Shown in pieces: positions 40,122 through 48,484 of a DNA stretch of 64,000 nucleotides. The stretch spans positions 1 through 64,000 of the forward strand of contig JACQFN010000008.1 in the NCBI GenBank assembly GCA_016200045.1. The letters are read 5' to 3'. Source of the stretch: Nitrososphaerota archaeon. Its GTDB lineage: Archaea > Thermoproteota > Nitrososphaeria > Nitrososphaerales > Gagatemarchaeaceae. How positions within the stretch are numbered: position 1 is the first letter of the stretch; the number at the start of each line of letters is the position of its first letter. Under the pieces are notes generated by a model. It did no database searches. It saw nothing but the letters and a program-made list of their open reading frames with translations, and was not told the DNA's origin. Made by a program: the position numbers and the translations under genes.

Positions 40122-40583
40122 TGTGGCCTTCCTCGCCAGCATCGAGACCGCCTTCGCGACCCGCTTCTTGCGCGTCTCGGGCCTCTTGGCCCCGGAAATC
40201 CAGTCGGCGTAGGCCTTCCTGTGAGAGGCGGCCAACCCCCAGAAGAACGCCGAGGCAACCCGGTTCCTGGCAATCGCCCTCTTGAGGTCGCGGGGGAAAA
40301 CGACCTTTGCGGGGGCGGCGTCGCGGTCCATCGCCACCAGGACCTTGTCCCCTACCCCCTTCCCGATCTTGTCCCTCAGCTCCTACCTAACGACCACGAA
40401 GTGCGAGCCTCTCCCCCCGGGGAGGATGGAGCCCTTGAACGGAGACCCGTCGATTGAGCCCTTGACTTTCATCCTGGGAACTATTCCGGCTTTCTTCGCG
40501 TTGCCTATCTTCAGCGGTGCGAGCGTCCAGGTACCTCTTCCCTCCGGCCTTATGAGGACGGCCGAGAACCTCCAGCGAGGCAT
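40122..40583 (-). pseudogene. DUF1905-OmdA (YdeI-like) protein interrupted by an in-frame TAG
   Basis: From ATG 40583 a DUF1905 domain (RWRFSAVLIRPEGRGTWTLA, then IDGSPFKGSILPGGRGSHFV) stops at TAG 40383-40385. The same frame continues with ELRDKIGKGVGDKVLVAMDR and the OmdA block AYADWISGAKRPETRKKRVA, which normally follow. Relatives usually have Lys at the stop position (AAG to TAG). The original end also seems lost, since the frame runs on to 39960, antisense to rnhA; a one-base shift would give a stop at about 40120. Two defects suggest a decaying gene. Confidence 0.75.
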
Positions 40584-40647
40584 GGAGGCGGCTCCCCTTT
40601 CTCCGACTTAACGATTGCATGGGCAGGGGCCCCGGACGCGTTGGGTT

Positions 40648-40756
40648 TGGTGGGCCGGGAGCGATTTGGACGCTCGACCGTGGCGCTTTCGAGTTTCGCC
40701 GTGTGAGAGCCCGACGGGCATGCGCCTGACGTCCTACCAGGCTAGACGACCGGCCC
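40648..40756 (-). tRNA. Probable tRNA with intron; identity unresolved
   Basis: The minus strand folds as a tRNA: acceptor GGGCCGG pairs exactly with CCGGCCC, then A and an encoded CCA. The D arm TC-GTCT-AGCCTGGT-AGGAC and T arm GAGCG-TCCAAAT-CGCTC are intact. About 55 nt lie between the arms where about 22 are needed, so an intron of roughly 32 nt is likely. GGCGC/GCGCC can pair around ATGCCC (would read Gly), whereas TCAGG with CTCTCAC would suggest Glu; I cannot decide. T-loop position 55 is C, not T. A GACAAATAT box at 40781-40789 lies about 28 nt upstream. Confidence 0.6.
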
Positions 40757-40789
40757 GAGTTCGACCCGGGAGGGGTGCCGATATTTGTC

Positions 40790-40957
40790 TTACTTCTTCA
40801 GCCCGACTGAGCGGTTCTTTAGCCTGAGGTCGGACGTCTTGCACTTGCGGCACCTGTCGGCCTGGAGGGGGTTGCGTGCTCCGCACCTCAGACAGACCTT
40901 GAAGAAGAGTCGCCTCTTCTGTGCTATTTGCTTCTTCGTGACGTCCGCAATCGGCAA
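40790..40957 (-). CDS. rpl40e: Ribosomal protein L40e (eL40)
   Basis: A 55-residue protein: PIADVTKKQIAQKRRLFFKV, then CLRCGARNPLQADRCRKCKT and a basic tail ending VGLKK. The CxxC...CxxC zinc finger and length match archaeal L40e. It starts at TTG 40957, 30 nt after the sucD stop on the same strand, and lies upstream of the tRNA-like sequence. Confidence 0.9.
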   Translation of the reverse strand: MPIADVTKKQIAQKRRLFFKVCLRCGARNPLQADRCRKCKTSDLRLKNRSVGLKK

Positions 40958-40987
40958 AGTCTCGCTAGGCCCCTTCCATTTTCCTTT

Positions 40988-41860
40988 TCAACCTGTCGCT
41001 TGCCTGAGCAAGATCGGCACCTCGGCTGGGGTCATTGCTACCCTCACCCCCGCGCTCCTGAGCGCGGAGATCTTGGACTCCGCGGTCCCGTAGTTCCCGT
41101 AGATTATTGCGCCGGCGTGCCCCATCTTCTTTTCCTTCGGGGCGTGCCTCCCCGCGATGTAGGCGACTATCGACTTGGCATTCGAGGATTCCGAAATGTG
41201 GCGGGCGAGCCTCTCCTCTGCGTCCCCTCCTATCTCCCCGACTACCACGACCGCCTCTGTGTCCGGCATTCGCTCAGCGAAGTCGAGGCACTCTCCCATG
41301 GTCGTGCAGGTGACCGGGTCCCCGCCCAGGCCGATGGCGGCGGTCTGCCCGAACCCGTTCAGCGACAGCTGGTTCGCTATCTCGTACATGAGGGTCCCGC
41401 TGCGCGAGAAGAGAGCTACGTTCCCGGGCCTGTAGGAGGTCGCGGGCATTATCCCCAGCTTCATCTTGCGGGACGGGACGATGAGGCCAGGGCAGTTTGG
41501 CCCTATGACCGAGGCGCCTTTCCTGGCGGAGAGGTCGAGGAGCCGGAGCGTGTCCCTCACCGGGATGTGCTCTGTGATGACAACCAGCAGCTTGATGCCG
41601 GCGTCCAGCGCTTCTTCCCCGGCTGCAAGGGCGAATTCGGCAGGGACGAAGAGGACGGAAGTCCTCGACCCGCTCGACGCGACCGCTTCCGCCACAGTGC
41701 TGAAGACTGGGACACCTTCCACCGACTCCCCCCCCTTTCCAGGGGTCGCCCCCGCGGCCACGTTCGTCCCGTACTCGAGCATCAGCTTCGTGTGCAGCCT
41801 CCCGAACTTCCCCGTGATGTTCTGCACGATGACGGGTTCCCCCGCCTCCGGGAGTATCAA
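40988..41860 (-). CDS. sucD: Succinyl-CoA ligase, alpha subunit
   Basis: A 290-residue subunit that binds CoA and carries the phosphorylated histidine of the citric-acid-cycle enzyme. It has the CoA-binding Rossmann start (VIVQNITGKFGRLHTKLML, GTNVAAGATPGKGG) and GPNCPGLI; the active-site His lies in KKMGHAGAIIYG near the C-terminus. ATG 41860 overlaps the stop of sucC by 4 nt, so the subunits are made together. As usual, sucC precedes sucD. Confidence 0.95.
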   Translation of the reverse strand: MILPEAGEPVIVQNITGKFGRLHTKLMLEYGTNVAAGATPGKGGESVEGVPVFSTVAEAVASSGSRTSVLFVPAEFALAAGEEALDAGIKLLVVITEHIPVRDTLRLLDLSARKGASVIGPNCPGLIVPSRKMKLGIMPATSYRPGNVALFSRSGTLMYEIANQLSLNGFGQTAAIGLGGDPVTCTTMGECLDFAERMPDTEAVVVVGEIGGDAEERLARHISESSNAKSIVAYIAGRHAPKEKKMGHAGAIIYGNYGTAESKISALRSAGVRVAMTPAEVPILLRQATG

Positions 41861-42954
41861 TTCTGCCCGACCACCGCTTCGACGGCCGACGGAGCGTCCT
41901 GAAACGTCCGCACCCGCGTCCCTTCGAGGATTCTCCTGGCTTCCGATTCTTCGACCCCGCTTATGCGGGCGAACACGGGCTTGACCGCACCCTCGGAGAG
42001 GACGGTCCTGATTCCCTGCGCGACGTCCGTCGTCCTCGTGATGCCCCCGAAGATGTTGACGAGGATCCTTTCCACCCCGGGGAGCCTGTTCACCAGCCTC
42101 AGGGCCGCTTCGATCCGGTCCTGCTGCGCCCCCCCGCCCAGGTCCAGAAAACAGGCCGGCTTCCCGCCCGCGTCCCCCACGAGGTCAAGGGTCGAAAGAA
42201 CGAGCCCGGCCCCGTTCCCCACCACCCCTATGTCCCCGTCGAGCCTGACGAAGGCGAACCCCTGCCGGGATGCCTCCCCCTCGAATTCGTCTTCGGGGTG
42301 GAGTTTCGCGAATTCGGGGTGCCGGAACAAAGCGTTGTCGTCGACTATGACCTTCCCGTCCAGGGGGACCACCGTTCCGTCCTTTCCGACCGCGAGGGGG
42401 TTGACCTCGGCCAGTTCGCACTCCTTTTCCCTTGCGAGCCTTTCGAGGTCGACAATGATCGAAACCACCTGGGACGCCTGTTCCCCGGACAGCCCCGCCG
42501 AGGAGGCGACCTCCTTCGCCAGCCGCTCCGAGATCCCAACCAGCGGAATCTTGCGGACGACCTTCCCTGCGAGGGACTCCACCTCGACGCCCCCAGCGGC
42601 CGCGGCTATCACCACGAAGGCCCGCTCTCCCCTGTCCAGGGCGACGGACAGATACAGCTCCTTCTCATGAGGAAACGCTTCTTCGACGAGTACCGAGGAG
42701 GGTCTCTCCCCGCCGATCGCGAGACCCATGATCTTGACGAACGCATCGTGGGCCTCCTGACGGTCTTTCGCCACGATTACGCCCCCGGCTTTGCCTCTCC
42801 CGCCGGCAAGGACCTGGGACTTCAAGACAACGGGGAAACGCAGGCGAGACACCGAAGACTCGAGCTCGGACTTCGAGGCGACGAGGACAGAGTTAGGAAG
42901 GGGGAGCCCGTACTGCCTGAAGAGCTCCTTCGCCTGATATTCGAAAAGCTTCAC
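41857..42954 (-). CDS. sucC: Succinyl-CoA ligase, beta subunit
   Basis: A 365-residue ATP-grasp subunit. It begins with the typical KLFEYQAKELFRQYGLP, has the Gly-rich VLAGGRGKAGGV loop and AEVNPLAV metal site, and ends with the CoA-ligase domain (DLGGGAQQDRIEAALRL, NIFGGITR). It is slightly shorter than bacterial subunits (about 385). GTG 42954 lies about 27 nt after a minus-strand GGTTTATC box (42978-42985). It is divergent from alba. Confidence 0.95.
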   Translation of the reverse strand: MKLFEYQAKELFRQYGLPLPNSVLVASKSELESSVSRLRFPVVLKSQVLAGGRGKAGGVIVAKDRQEAHDAFVKIMGLAIGGERPSSVLVEEAFPHEKELYLSVALDRGERAFVVIAAAAGGVEVESLAGKVVRKIPLVGISERLAKEVASSAGLSGEQASQVVSIIVDLERLAREKECELAEVNPLAVGKDGTVVPLDGKVIVDDNALFRHPEFAKLHPEDEFEGEASRQGFAFVRLDGDIGVVGNGAGLVLSTLDLVGDAGGKPACFLDLGGGAQQDRIEAALRLVNRLPGVERILVNIFGGITRTTDVAQGIRTVLSEGAVKPVFARISGVEESEARRILEGTRVRTFQDAPSAVEAVVGQN

Positions 42955-43019
42955 GCCACCGCGGCCCGATTTCGGGCGATAAACCTAGCGATGCTGGAGG
43001 GAGTTTGTGGCTCAGAGCG

Positions 43020-43028
43020 ATTAAATAC
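43020..43028 (+). promoter_or_regulatory. TATA box for alba
   Basis: ATTAAATAC about 25 nt before ATG 43049; the divergent sucC box lies at 42978-42985. Confidence 0.6.
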
Positions 43029-43048
43029 GGGAGAGCCCGCGGAGACTC

Positions 43049-43369
43049 ATGGAAGGCCAGGTGGAAGGCCAGCCGCAGCAGGAAGAGCGAGCTCCGAGGG
43101 AGCCAAACACCATTTACATCGGGAAGAAGCCGACGATGAGCTACGTCTTGGCGTGCCTGACCCAGATCCAGAACGGTAGCGACTGGCTCACGGTGAAGGC
43201 GAGAGGGAAGTCCATATCGAGGGCCGTCGATGTCGCACAGATCTTGACGAAGAGGTTCGCGATGGACCTGAAGGTGAGCAGCGTAGTCATCGACACCGAG
43301 CAGGTGAGGAGCGAGCTGACGAACTCGATGAACAACGTGTCGTCGATAGTCATCAAGCTCGAACGATAG
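43049..43369 (+). CDS. albA: Alba-family chromatin protein
   Basis: A 106-residue DNA/RNA-binding protein. A flexible Glu/Gln/Pro-rich head (1-20) precedes the Alba fold: NTIYIGKKPTMSYVLACLTQ, VKARGKSISRAVDVAQILTK and the closing VSSIVIKLER. The Lys/Arg-rich KARGKSIS segment corresponds to the known nucleic-acid contact. The residue usually acetylated in Sulfolobus Alba lies in the GKKP context. Confidence 0.92.
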   Translation: MEGQVEGQPQQEERAPREPNTIYIGKKPTMSYVLACLTQIQNGSDWLTVKARGKSISRAVDVAQILTKRFAMDLKVSSVVIDTEQVRSELTNSMNNVSSIVIKLER

Positions 43370-43486
43370 GCCCCGCGCGGAAATCATTGCGAGGAGAGTT
43401 TCACTAACCCCCGGGTACCGGTTCGGTCAGAAGTTCTGACGATAGTCTTATCCGTGGGCCGCGGTCGCGCGACCAAAGGGGCGCTC

Positions 43487-44800
43487 CTAGGGCTGCAGGG
43501 TATCCGGGTCGCGCGGGAAGAGCGCTGCTTCCTTGATGTTGGGAAGGTCGAGCATGTACGCCACGAACCGCTCGATCCCGAAGGAGAACCCTCCGTGCGG
43601 AGGGACCCCGTAGCGGAAAGGCTCCGTGAACCATCTGAGACCCTCCTCGCCGTACCCCTTCTCCTTGATCTGGCTCACGATCCTGTCATGCCTGTGCTCC
43701 CTCTGTCCGCCCGACGAGAGCTCCAACCCCTTGTAGACGAGGTCGACCGAACGGGCGAATTCAGGTTCGTCGTCCACCTTCATCACGTAGAAGGGCTTCA
43801 CCGCCGAGGGGAACCGGTTGATGAAGAAGAAGTCGGCCCCTGTTTCCTTTTTGATGTGCTCCGCCAGCACCCTCTGCGACTGCTCGTCAACGTCCTGACC
43901 CCTCGGGAGGCTCCTTCCGAGTTTCGAGAGGACTCTGTAGGCCTCGGGAAAGGCCACCTCCGGGAAGGGGGGCTTCGGAGTCTTCAGCTCGATCTTCAAA
44001 AGGGACAGCTCCTCCGAACAGCTCTCGGCAGCCTTCTTCATTCCGGCGACAACCATCCCTTCCTGGGCGCGCATCGTGTCCCGCTCGTCTTCTATGAACG
44101 CCATTTCCGGAGCTATCGTCCTGTGCTCGCTCAGGTGTCTCGGCGTGTGAGAGAGCTCCGCCCTCCAATTCGTCCCCAGGTCGTAGACCCTGTCGAACCC
44201 TCCCGCTATGGTCAGCTGCCTGTGGAGCTGGGGGTCCTGCCTCAGGAAGGCCGGCTTGCCGTAGTAGTCGACCTTGAAGACCTCGGACCCCCCCTCTGAA
44301 ATTCCGCCCAAGATGCTCGGGGTGAACGCTCTCACGAACCCGTGCTCGCGCAGGTGGTCTTCGAAGCCCTGGACGACTGCGTTCTCTATCTTGAATATCG
44401 CAGCGGATTCGGGCCTCCGGAGCTCCAGCGTGCGCCACTTGAGCCTGGTGTCGAGGGAGCTTTGCGTCACCCCTCTCGGGTCGAGCGGGAGCGGCGCTGC
44501 CGCCTTGCTGATCACCTTGACCTCCTTCGGAACGACCTCGACCCCCGCCCTCGCGGCCTTGCTCTCCTTGACCACCCCCCTGCACGAGATGACGTCTTCC
44601 TGCCTAAGCGACGCGATGACTTCCATCGCGTTCTTGTCGACGTCTTTCTTTGGTGCCGCGACCTGGACGATTCCTTTCGAGTTCCGCAGGAGGACGAAGC
44701 TGATCCCACCGAGGACCCGGACGTCATGGACCCACCCAGAAAGCGTGACCTCCTTGCCGACCCTCTCCTTCACCTGCCCGGGGGACAGGAACTCGTTCAT
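43487..44800 (-). CDS. aspS: Aspartyl-tRNA synthetase, archaeal type
   Basis: A 437-residue class II synthetase. It has an N-terminal OB-fold anticodon domain (about 5-100: VKERVGKEVTLSGWVHDVRV) and a catalytic core with motif 2 (NWRAELSHTPRHLSEH) and motif 3 (GGFSFGIERFVAYML). Being archaeal type, it may be discriminating or may also charge tRNA-Asn; the sequence alone does not settle this. The open frame extends to 44854, but ATG 44800 fits the domain start and a CTATTTATC box (44822-44830). Confidence 0.93.
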   Translation of the reverse strand: MNEFLSPGQVKERVGKEVTLSGWVHDVRVLGGISFVLLRNSKGIVQVAAPKKDVDKNAMEVIASLRQEDVISCRGVVKESKAARAGVEVVPKEVKVISKAAAPLPLDPRGVTQSSLDTRLKWRTLELRRPESAAIFKIENAVVQGFEDHLREHGFVRAFTPSILGGISEGGSEVFKVDYYGKPAFLRQDPQLHRQLTIAGGFDRVYDLGTNWRAELSHTPRHLSEHRTIAPEMAFIEDERDTMRAQEGMVVAGMKKAAESCSEELSLLKIELKTPKPPFPEVAFPEAYRVLSKLGRSLPRGQDVDEQSQRVLAEHIKKETGADFFFINRFPSAVKPFYVMKVDDEPEFARSVDLVYKGLELSSGGQREHRHDRIVSQIKEKGYGEEGLRWFTEPFRYGVPPHGGFSFGIERFVAYMLDLPNIKEAALFPRDPDTLQP

Positions 44801-44924
44801 CGCCCGACGGTCGCGGGCTCGTGATAAATAGTTAGGGAGCCAGTTGGGTTGCAACTGTGAATCCTGCGTCGTTCAGTTGGAGAGGTCTATCGAGACCCGC
44901 TCCCCGGCTCGGGAAAGCCCGCTG

Positions 44925-46151
44925 CTAGAGGGCGTTGAAATTATTCGACCACTGCAGGTAAGCCCTCTGCATGTCCGGAGACACGGACGGCTTCCTCGTG
45001 CGCATCACTTCCTTGAAGTCTGCCACGGTTATCGGGCGGGTCTGCGTTTCCTTGTCCAGCGCCTTCCCAGAGCTGAAGAGCTCTCTCACGACCCTAAGCT
45101 GAACCCCCTGACAGATGTCCTTTATGTCGCTCCCCGAGTAGCCTTCGCTCAGCTTGGCGAGCGAATCCAAATTGACGTCTTCATTGAGAGTTAGGGGCGC
45201 GGTGTACATGCGGAACTGCGACATTCGGGCGTCCGATTCCGGAAGTGGGACCAGGATTCTCTTTGCGAACCTGCGGAGGAACGGAGGGTCCAGGGTCCAC
45301 GGCTTGTTCGTGGCACCGATGACGTAGAGGTGGAGGTTCTTACCCTTGTCGTTTATGCCGTCGGTCTCCCGGAGGAATTGGTCACGGACCCTGACCTCGC
45401 CCCCCACCTCCTGCCCCCTCGTCCCGAGTAGGGAATCGATTTCGTCCACGAAGATGATCACGGGCTTGTTCTCGGAAAGCATCTTCCTCGCGTTGGCGAA
45501 GAGCTTCGAGACGTTCTTCTCCCCCTCCCCGAGCCACTTGCTCATGATAGAGGCTGCGTCCACGGAGATGAAGTATCCGTCGATCTCGGCAGCAGTGGCG
45601 GCTGCTATCATCGTCTTGCCACATCCCGGCGGGCCGTAGAGGAGTATCCCCCTCGGCCACCCCAGCTTGAACAGGTCTGGCCTCAAGAAGGGGAAGACAA
45701 TCGACTCCCTGATGGCCTGCTTGCAGTCCTCGAGACCCACGACGTCGTCCCACTTCACCTCAGGCTTCTCGGTTATGACGAGGTCGCTGAACGACGCCTT
45801 CAGCTGCTGGACGACCTGGGGCCCTTTCGGGGAGTTTGCGCTGGCGTTGGTCCCCGCTCCTCCGTTCTTGCCCGGGATTGTCCAGTCCATCTCCGACGAC
45901 TGGTCCTGCGGAAGGAGGCCGTGTGCGGCCTGGATGGCCTTGACCCTCTCCTGGTAGGCCATGGCCCTCTCGGTGTACTGCTTGTTCAGCCGGTAGTCCG
46001 GGTAGAGGTGAACGAGCTTGACAAGGGTCGATATCACCTTCTGGTACATCTGGATGGCCATCCCGTGTGCTCCCTGCGAGTCGAGCCGGATAGCCTCGGA
46101 AGCGTACTTCTTGGCGTCGTCCTCAAGTTCCTTCGCCGCCACGACGCTCAT
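44925..46151 (-). CDS. cdvC: Vps4-type AAA ATPase of the Cdv division system (CdvC)
   Basis: A 408-residue ATPase that remodels ESCRT-III polymers in cell division and vesicle release. It has an N-terminal MIT domain (about 1-85: three helices with LVKLVHLYPDYRLNKQYTER) and a linker. The AAA core has Walker A GPPGCGKT (173-180), pore segment SKWLGEGEKNV, Walker B VIIFVDEIDS (231-240) and downstream arginines. It ends with a Vps4-like C-terminal helix. ATG 46151 overlaps the end of cdvB by 4 nt. Confidence 0.95.
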   Translation of the reverse strand: MSVVAAKELEDDAKKYASEAIRLDSQGAHGMAIQMYQKVISTLVKLVHLYPDYRLNKQYTERAMAYQERVKAIQAAHGLLPQDQSSEMDWTIPGKNGGAGTNASANSPKGPQVVQQLKASFSDLVITEKPEVKWDDVVGLEDCKQAIRESIVFPFLRPDLFKLGWPRGILLYGPPGCGKTMIAAATAAEIDGYFISVDAASIMSKWLGEGEKNVSKLFANARKMLSENKPVIIFVDEIDSLLGTRGQEVGGEVRVRDQFLRETDGINDKGKNLHLYVIGATNKPWTLDPPFLRRFAKRILVPLPESDARMSQFRMYTAPLTLNEDVNLDSLAKLSEGYSGSDIKDICQGVQLRVVRELFSSGKALDKETQTRPITVADFKEVMRTRKPSVSPDMQRAYLQWSNNFNAL

Positions 46152-47011
46152 TTCTCAACGACCCCGGGCTCGATGATCTTGACCTTCCCCTGCGACAGGA
46201 GCCTCAGCATGGCCTGCTCGACCTCGTCGGAGGGCATCTTCAGGATGCTGGAAGCGTCGGTGATGTCGACGTTGCCGTTGTGGATGTTGGCGTACTGGAG
46301 GACCTGCTCCTCGGCGTCTTCGACGGGAGGGGTCCGATAGAGGGTCCCCAGGAGCGCCGATTCCTCCTCGTCGTCCTCCCCCCCTGCGAGAAGGGGGACC
46401 CTGCTGTCGAAGCTCTCGGCGTCCCGCTGGATCTGTCGAGGCGAGACCGCTAGCGTCTGTTTCATCTCCTCGGCCCGCTGCTCCGCCAGCTTGCGGGCCT
46501 GCTCGACGAGCTCCTCCCCGCTCTCGGTCTGGATGTTCAGGTTGATGGAAGGCGAAACGTTCCCCATCTCGGCCATCGTCTCGGTAAGCGTGTTGCTGAT
46601 CTCGTCCGACGCTTGGTCGAGGGACGGGACGAGTCCCTGGACGGTCTTGTTCACCTTTCGGAGCACCTTGAACGCCATGCTCATGTGTGCCATAACGTCG
46701 CCAACGTCCACGATGCTCTCGAGCCTGAGCACAACCTGGGTGAGGGCGAGCTCGCTGGCGTAGACCACCTTTCCTACCTTTCGCAGCTCCGCCCATTCGT
46801 TGGCGTAGACTGACGCCTTCGACTTGTCTTTCGCCATCATGGCCTTTACAGTTGTCTCGAAGAGAGACTTGCGTCTCCCCTCCAGTTTGACCCTTAGGTT
46901 TTCGAGCTCTCGCCTGTGAAGTTCGATCTCCTTGATGGTCGACGCGATCCTCGGCTTTACGTTCTCGTCCTTTCGGAGCCCGATGTACTTCAGAGGGTCG
47001 CGGGCAGACAA
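46148..47011 (-). CDS. cdvB: ESCRT-III protein CdvB with C-terminal winged helix
   Basis: A 287-residue protein. A Snf7-type helical domain (about 15-190) is followed by an acidic linker, then a Pro-containing LYRTPPVEDAEEQ segment that resembles an MIT-interacting motif for CdvC. The C-terminus is a winged helix (EQVLQYANIHNGNVDITDAS, about 228-287), typical of the main CdvB that contacts CdvA. TTG 47011 follows a minus-strand GATTATGG box near 47035-47042. It is co-transcribed with cdvC. No cdvA is present in the window. Confidence 0.92.
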   Translation of the reverse strand: MSARDPLKYIGLRKDENVKPRIASTIKEIELHRRELENLRVKLEGRRKSLFETTVKAMMAKDKSKASVYANEWAELRKVGKVVYASELALTQVVLRLESIVDVGDVMAHMSMAFKVLRKVNKTVQGLVPSLDQASDEISNTLTETMAEMGNVSPSINLNIQTESGEELVEQARKLAEQRAEEMKQTLAVSPRQIQRDAESFDSRVPLLAGGEDDEEESALLGTLYRTPPVEDAEEQVLQYANIHNGNVDITDASSILKMPSDEVEQAMLRLLSQGKVKIIEPGVVEK

Positions 47012-47340
47012 ATACGTTGCCTCAAAGTAGCTCGTCCATAATCACGGGGTGGGTGAAGACAATCAAGACAAATAGGTGAAATCTTGATGTCAACAGCCCT
47101 GGAAGGCTTGGCCCAACAGATTCCAATCGAGAGTCAATCCCAATCCATGGCGAATCCCCCTTTGCGCGCCAATCTAACAGCCTGGAGTTTCGTCATCTTG
47201 ACAATGACAACTGGAGGCAAGAATCGGCCCGCAAACCAAGACAGGCATTAGCAACACGATGGCTGTGCGAGAACTGACTGGGGGAGACCTTTTTGAAATT
47301 GGACAAAAGAAAAAGAGTCCGGGAACTTTCGTTCCCGTCT
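47012..47340. other. Spacer between the two ESCRT-III genes
   Basis: Holds the cdvB promoter (about 47035-47042) at one end and the terminator hairpin of the upstream paralogue (47302-47337) at the other. The middle shows no convincing gene. An 11-kDa plus-strand frame from 47259 is antisense to the paralogue for most of its length. Confidence 0.5.
47302..47337 (-). terminator. Hairpin and T-tract after the ESCRT-III paralogue
   Basis: On the minus strand CGGGAAC-GAAA-GTTCCCG forms a perfect 7-bp stem with a 4-nt loop, 4 nt after the stop codon. It is followed by a TCTTTTTCTTTTG tract. This looks like a terminator separating the paralogue from cdvB. Confidence 0.65.
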
Positions 47341-47991
47341 CTAATACGTGGAGCCTTCCGTCCCGGCTTCTGCAGAAGGCAGCGTTGCGGGTATTTCAGG
47401 GAAGCGATCCTTCATGCGCTGCTCCGCGACCGCGGATGCCTCTGCTAGGATCTTCTCCGCGTCCTCGTTTGCAGCCTCGAAGTTCAGTGAGTACCCGCCC
47501 ACTGTCCCTGCGTCTACCAGGATACTGCTCAGCAAACCAGAGATCTCGCCGATCTCGCTCTCAGCTTCAGGCAGCACGCCCACCAAGCCCTGCTTGACGT
47601 TGCGTATCACTGCCATTGCGGGAGTGAGGGTGACGACGATGTCGCCTAGTTCTGTGATTGTGTTGAGTCTGAGCACTATCTGTTCCAGCGCGAGTTTCGC
47701 CTGTGTGACCATCTTGTTCATCTTTCTGATCTCGGCGAGCTCGTTTGCGAAGACAGACGCATGCTGTGTGTCGTGTTTCTGTAGAGAGCTCACGACCTTT
47801 CCGAAGATCGAGTTGTCTCTCTCTCTGAGTTTGGTGGATGTTGAGTCGAGTTTGGCGACCTGGACTTGGATTTGTCTGACGGCTAGATCGAGCCTTGGCT
47901 TTAGAGGTCCGGGATTCCTTACGGATTCCTTAACCTTTCCGCCGAAGCCCTGGTTGTTTTGCTTTTCCCATTTTCCTGCGAACGCAGACAT
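47341..47991 (-). CDS. ESCRT-III paralogue (CdvB1/CdvB2-like, no winged helix)
   Basis: A 216-residue Snf7-type protein. A basic start (GFGGKVKESVRNPGPLKPRL) is followed by long helices with the CdvB pattern (HDTQHASVFANELAEIRKMN, LALEQIVLRLNTITELGD), then a short acidic tail. It lacks the winged helix of the other copy. In Thaumarchaeota and Crenarchaeota such paralogues help form division filaments with CdvB. It is on the same strand 330 bp upstream of cdvB, with its own terminator. Confidence 0.88.
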   Translation of the reverse strand: MSAFAGKWEKQNNQGFGGKVKESVRNPGPLKPRLDLAVRQIQVQVAKLDSTSTKLRERDNSIFGKVVSSLQKHDTQHASVFANELAEIRKMNKMVTQAKLALEQIVLRLNTITELGDIVVTLTPAMAVIRNVKQGLVGVLPEAESEIGEISGLLSSILVDAGTVGGYSLNFEAANEDAEKILAEASAVAEQRMKDRFPEIPATLPSAEAGTEGSTY

Positions 47992-48166
47992 TAGCTTCGA
48001 GTATCACGTGGGTCAAATTCTCTATGTGGGAGAGAGTATAATATTGTTCACAAAACACGTCAAGATAGTTCGTTGTCATAGCGCTCTGGCCCGGGGAGAT
48101 GCGAATTCGGTACGGTCCAGTCTTACGCTTAAAGAACGGAGGCACCTCGCTACCCGCGGCGACAGT

Positions 48167-48478
48167 TTGGCATTCTGCCCTAACTGCGGCAGAGAGGTCT
48201 CTCCGGAAGCCATCTCTTGCCCCAACTGCGGGCACCCGTTGAGGCAGACGGTGCTGAAGCCTGAGCTTAGAGAGAAGATCAGCGCCGCGTGGTGGCTGCT
48301 CCCCTTCTTCCTGGCCTGGATTGGGGGACTGATCGCGTATTTCGTCCTCAAAGACAGGAACGGCAAGACTGCGACGAACATGCTGATCTTCGGAATCGTC
48401 TGGACGTTCGTCGGGTTCGTGCTGAGCATAGCGATAGCAGCGTTCATTTTTGGGCTCTTCGGGATGTTCGGGGCGTAG
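48167..48478 (+). CDS. Zinc-ribbon membrane protein, copy 1
   Basis: A 103-residue protein: an N-terminal zinc ribbon (FCPNCGREVSPEAISCPNCG), a linker and two membrane helices (about 40-58 and 72-97). The open frame extends far upstream, but that part is antisense to the ESCRT-III paralogue. A CTTAAAG box at 48128-48134 and the ribbon boundary support TTG 48167. A close paralogue follows after 6 nt. Confidence 0.72.
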   Translation: MAFCPNCGREVSPEAISCPNCGHPLRQTVLKPELREKISAAWWLLPFFLAWIGGLIAYFVLKDRNGKTATNMLIFGIVWTFVGFVLSIAIAAFIFGLFGMFGA

Positions 48479-48484
48479 TCGAGC

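Noticed and set aside
47348-48166. Upstream two thirds of a 376-codon plus-strand frame
   Set aside because: This part is antisense to the ESCRT-III paralogue. Only the final zinc-ribbon membrane section (from TTG 48167) is a real gene.
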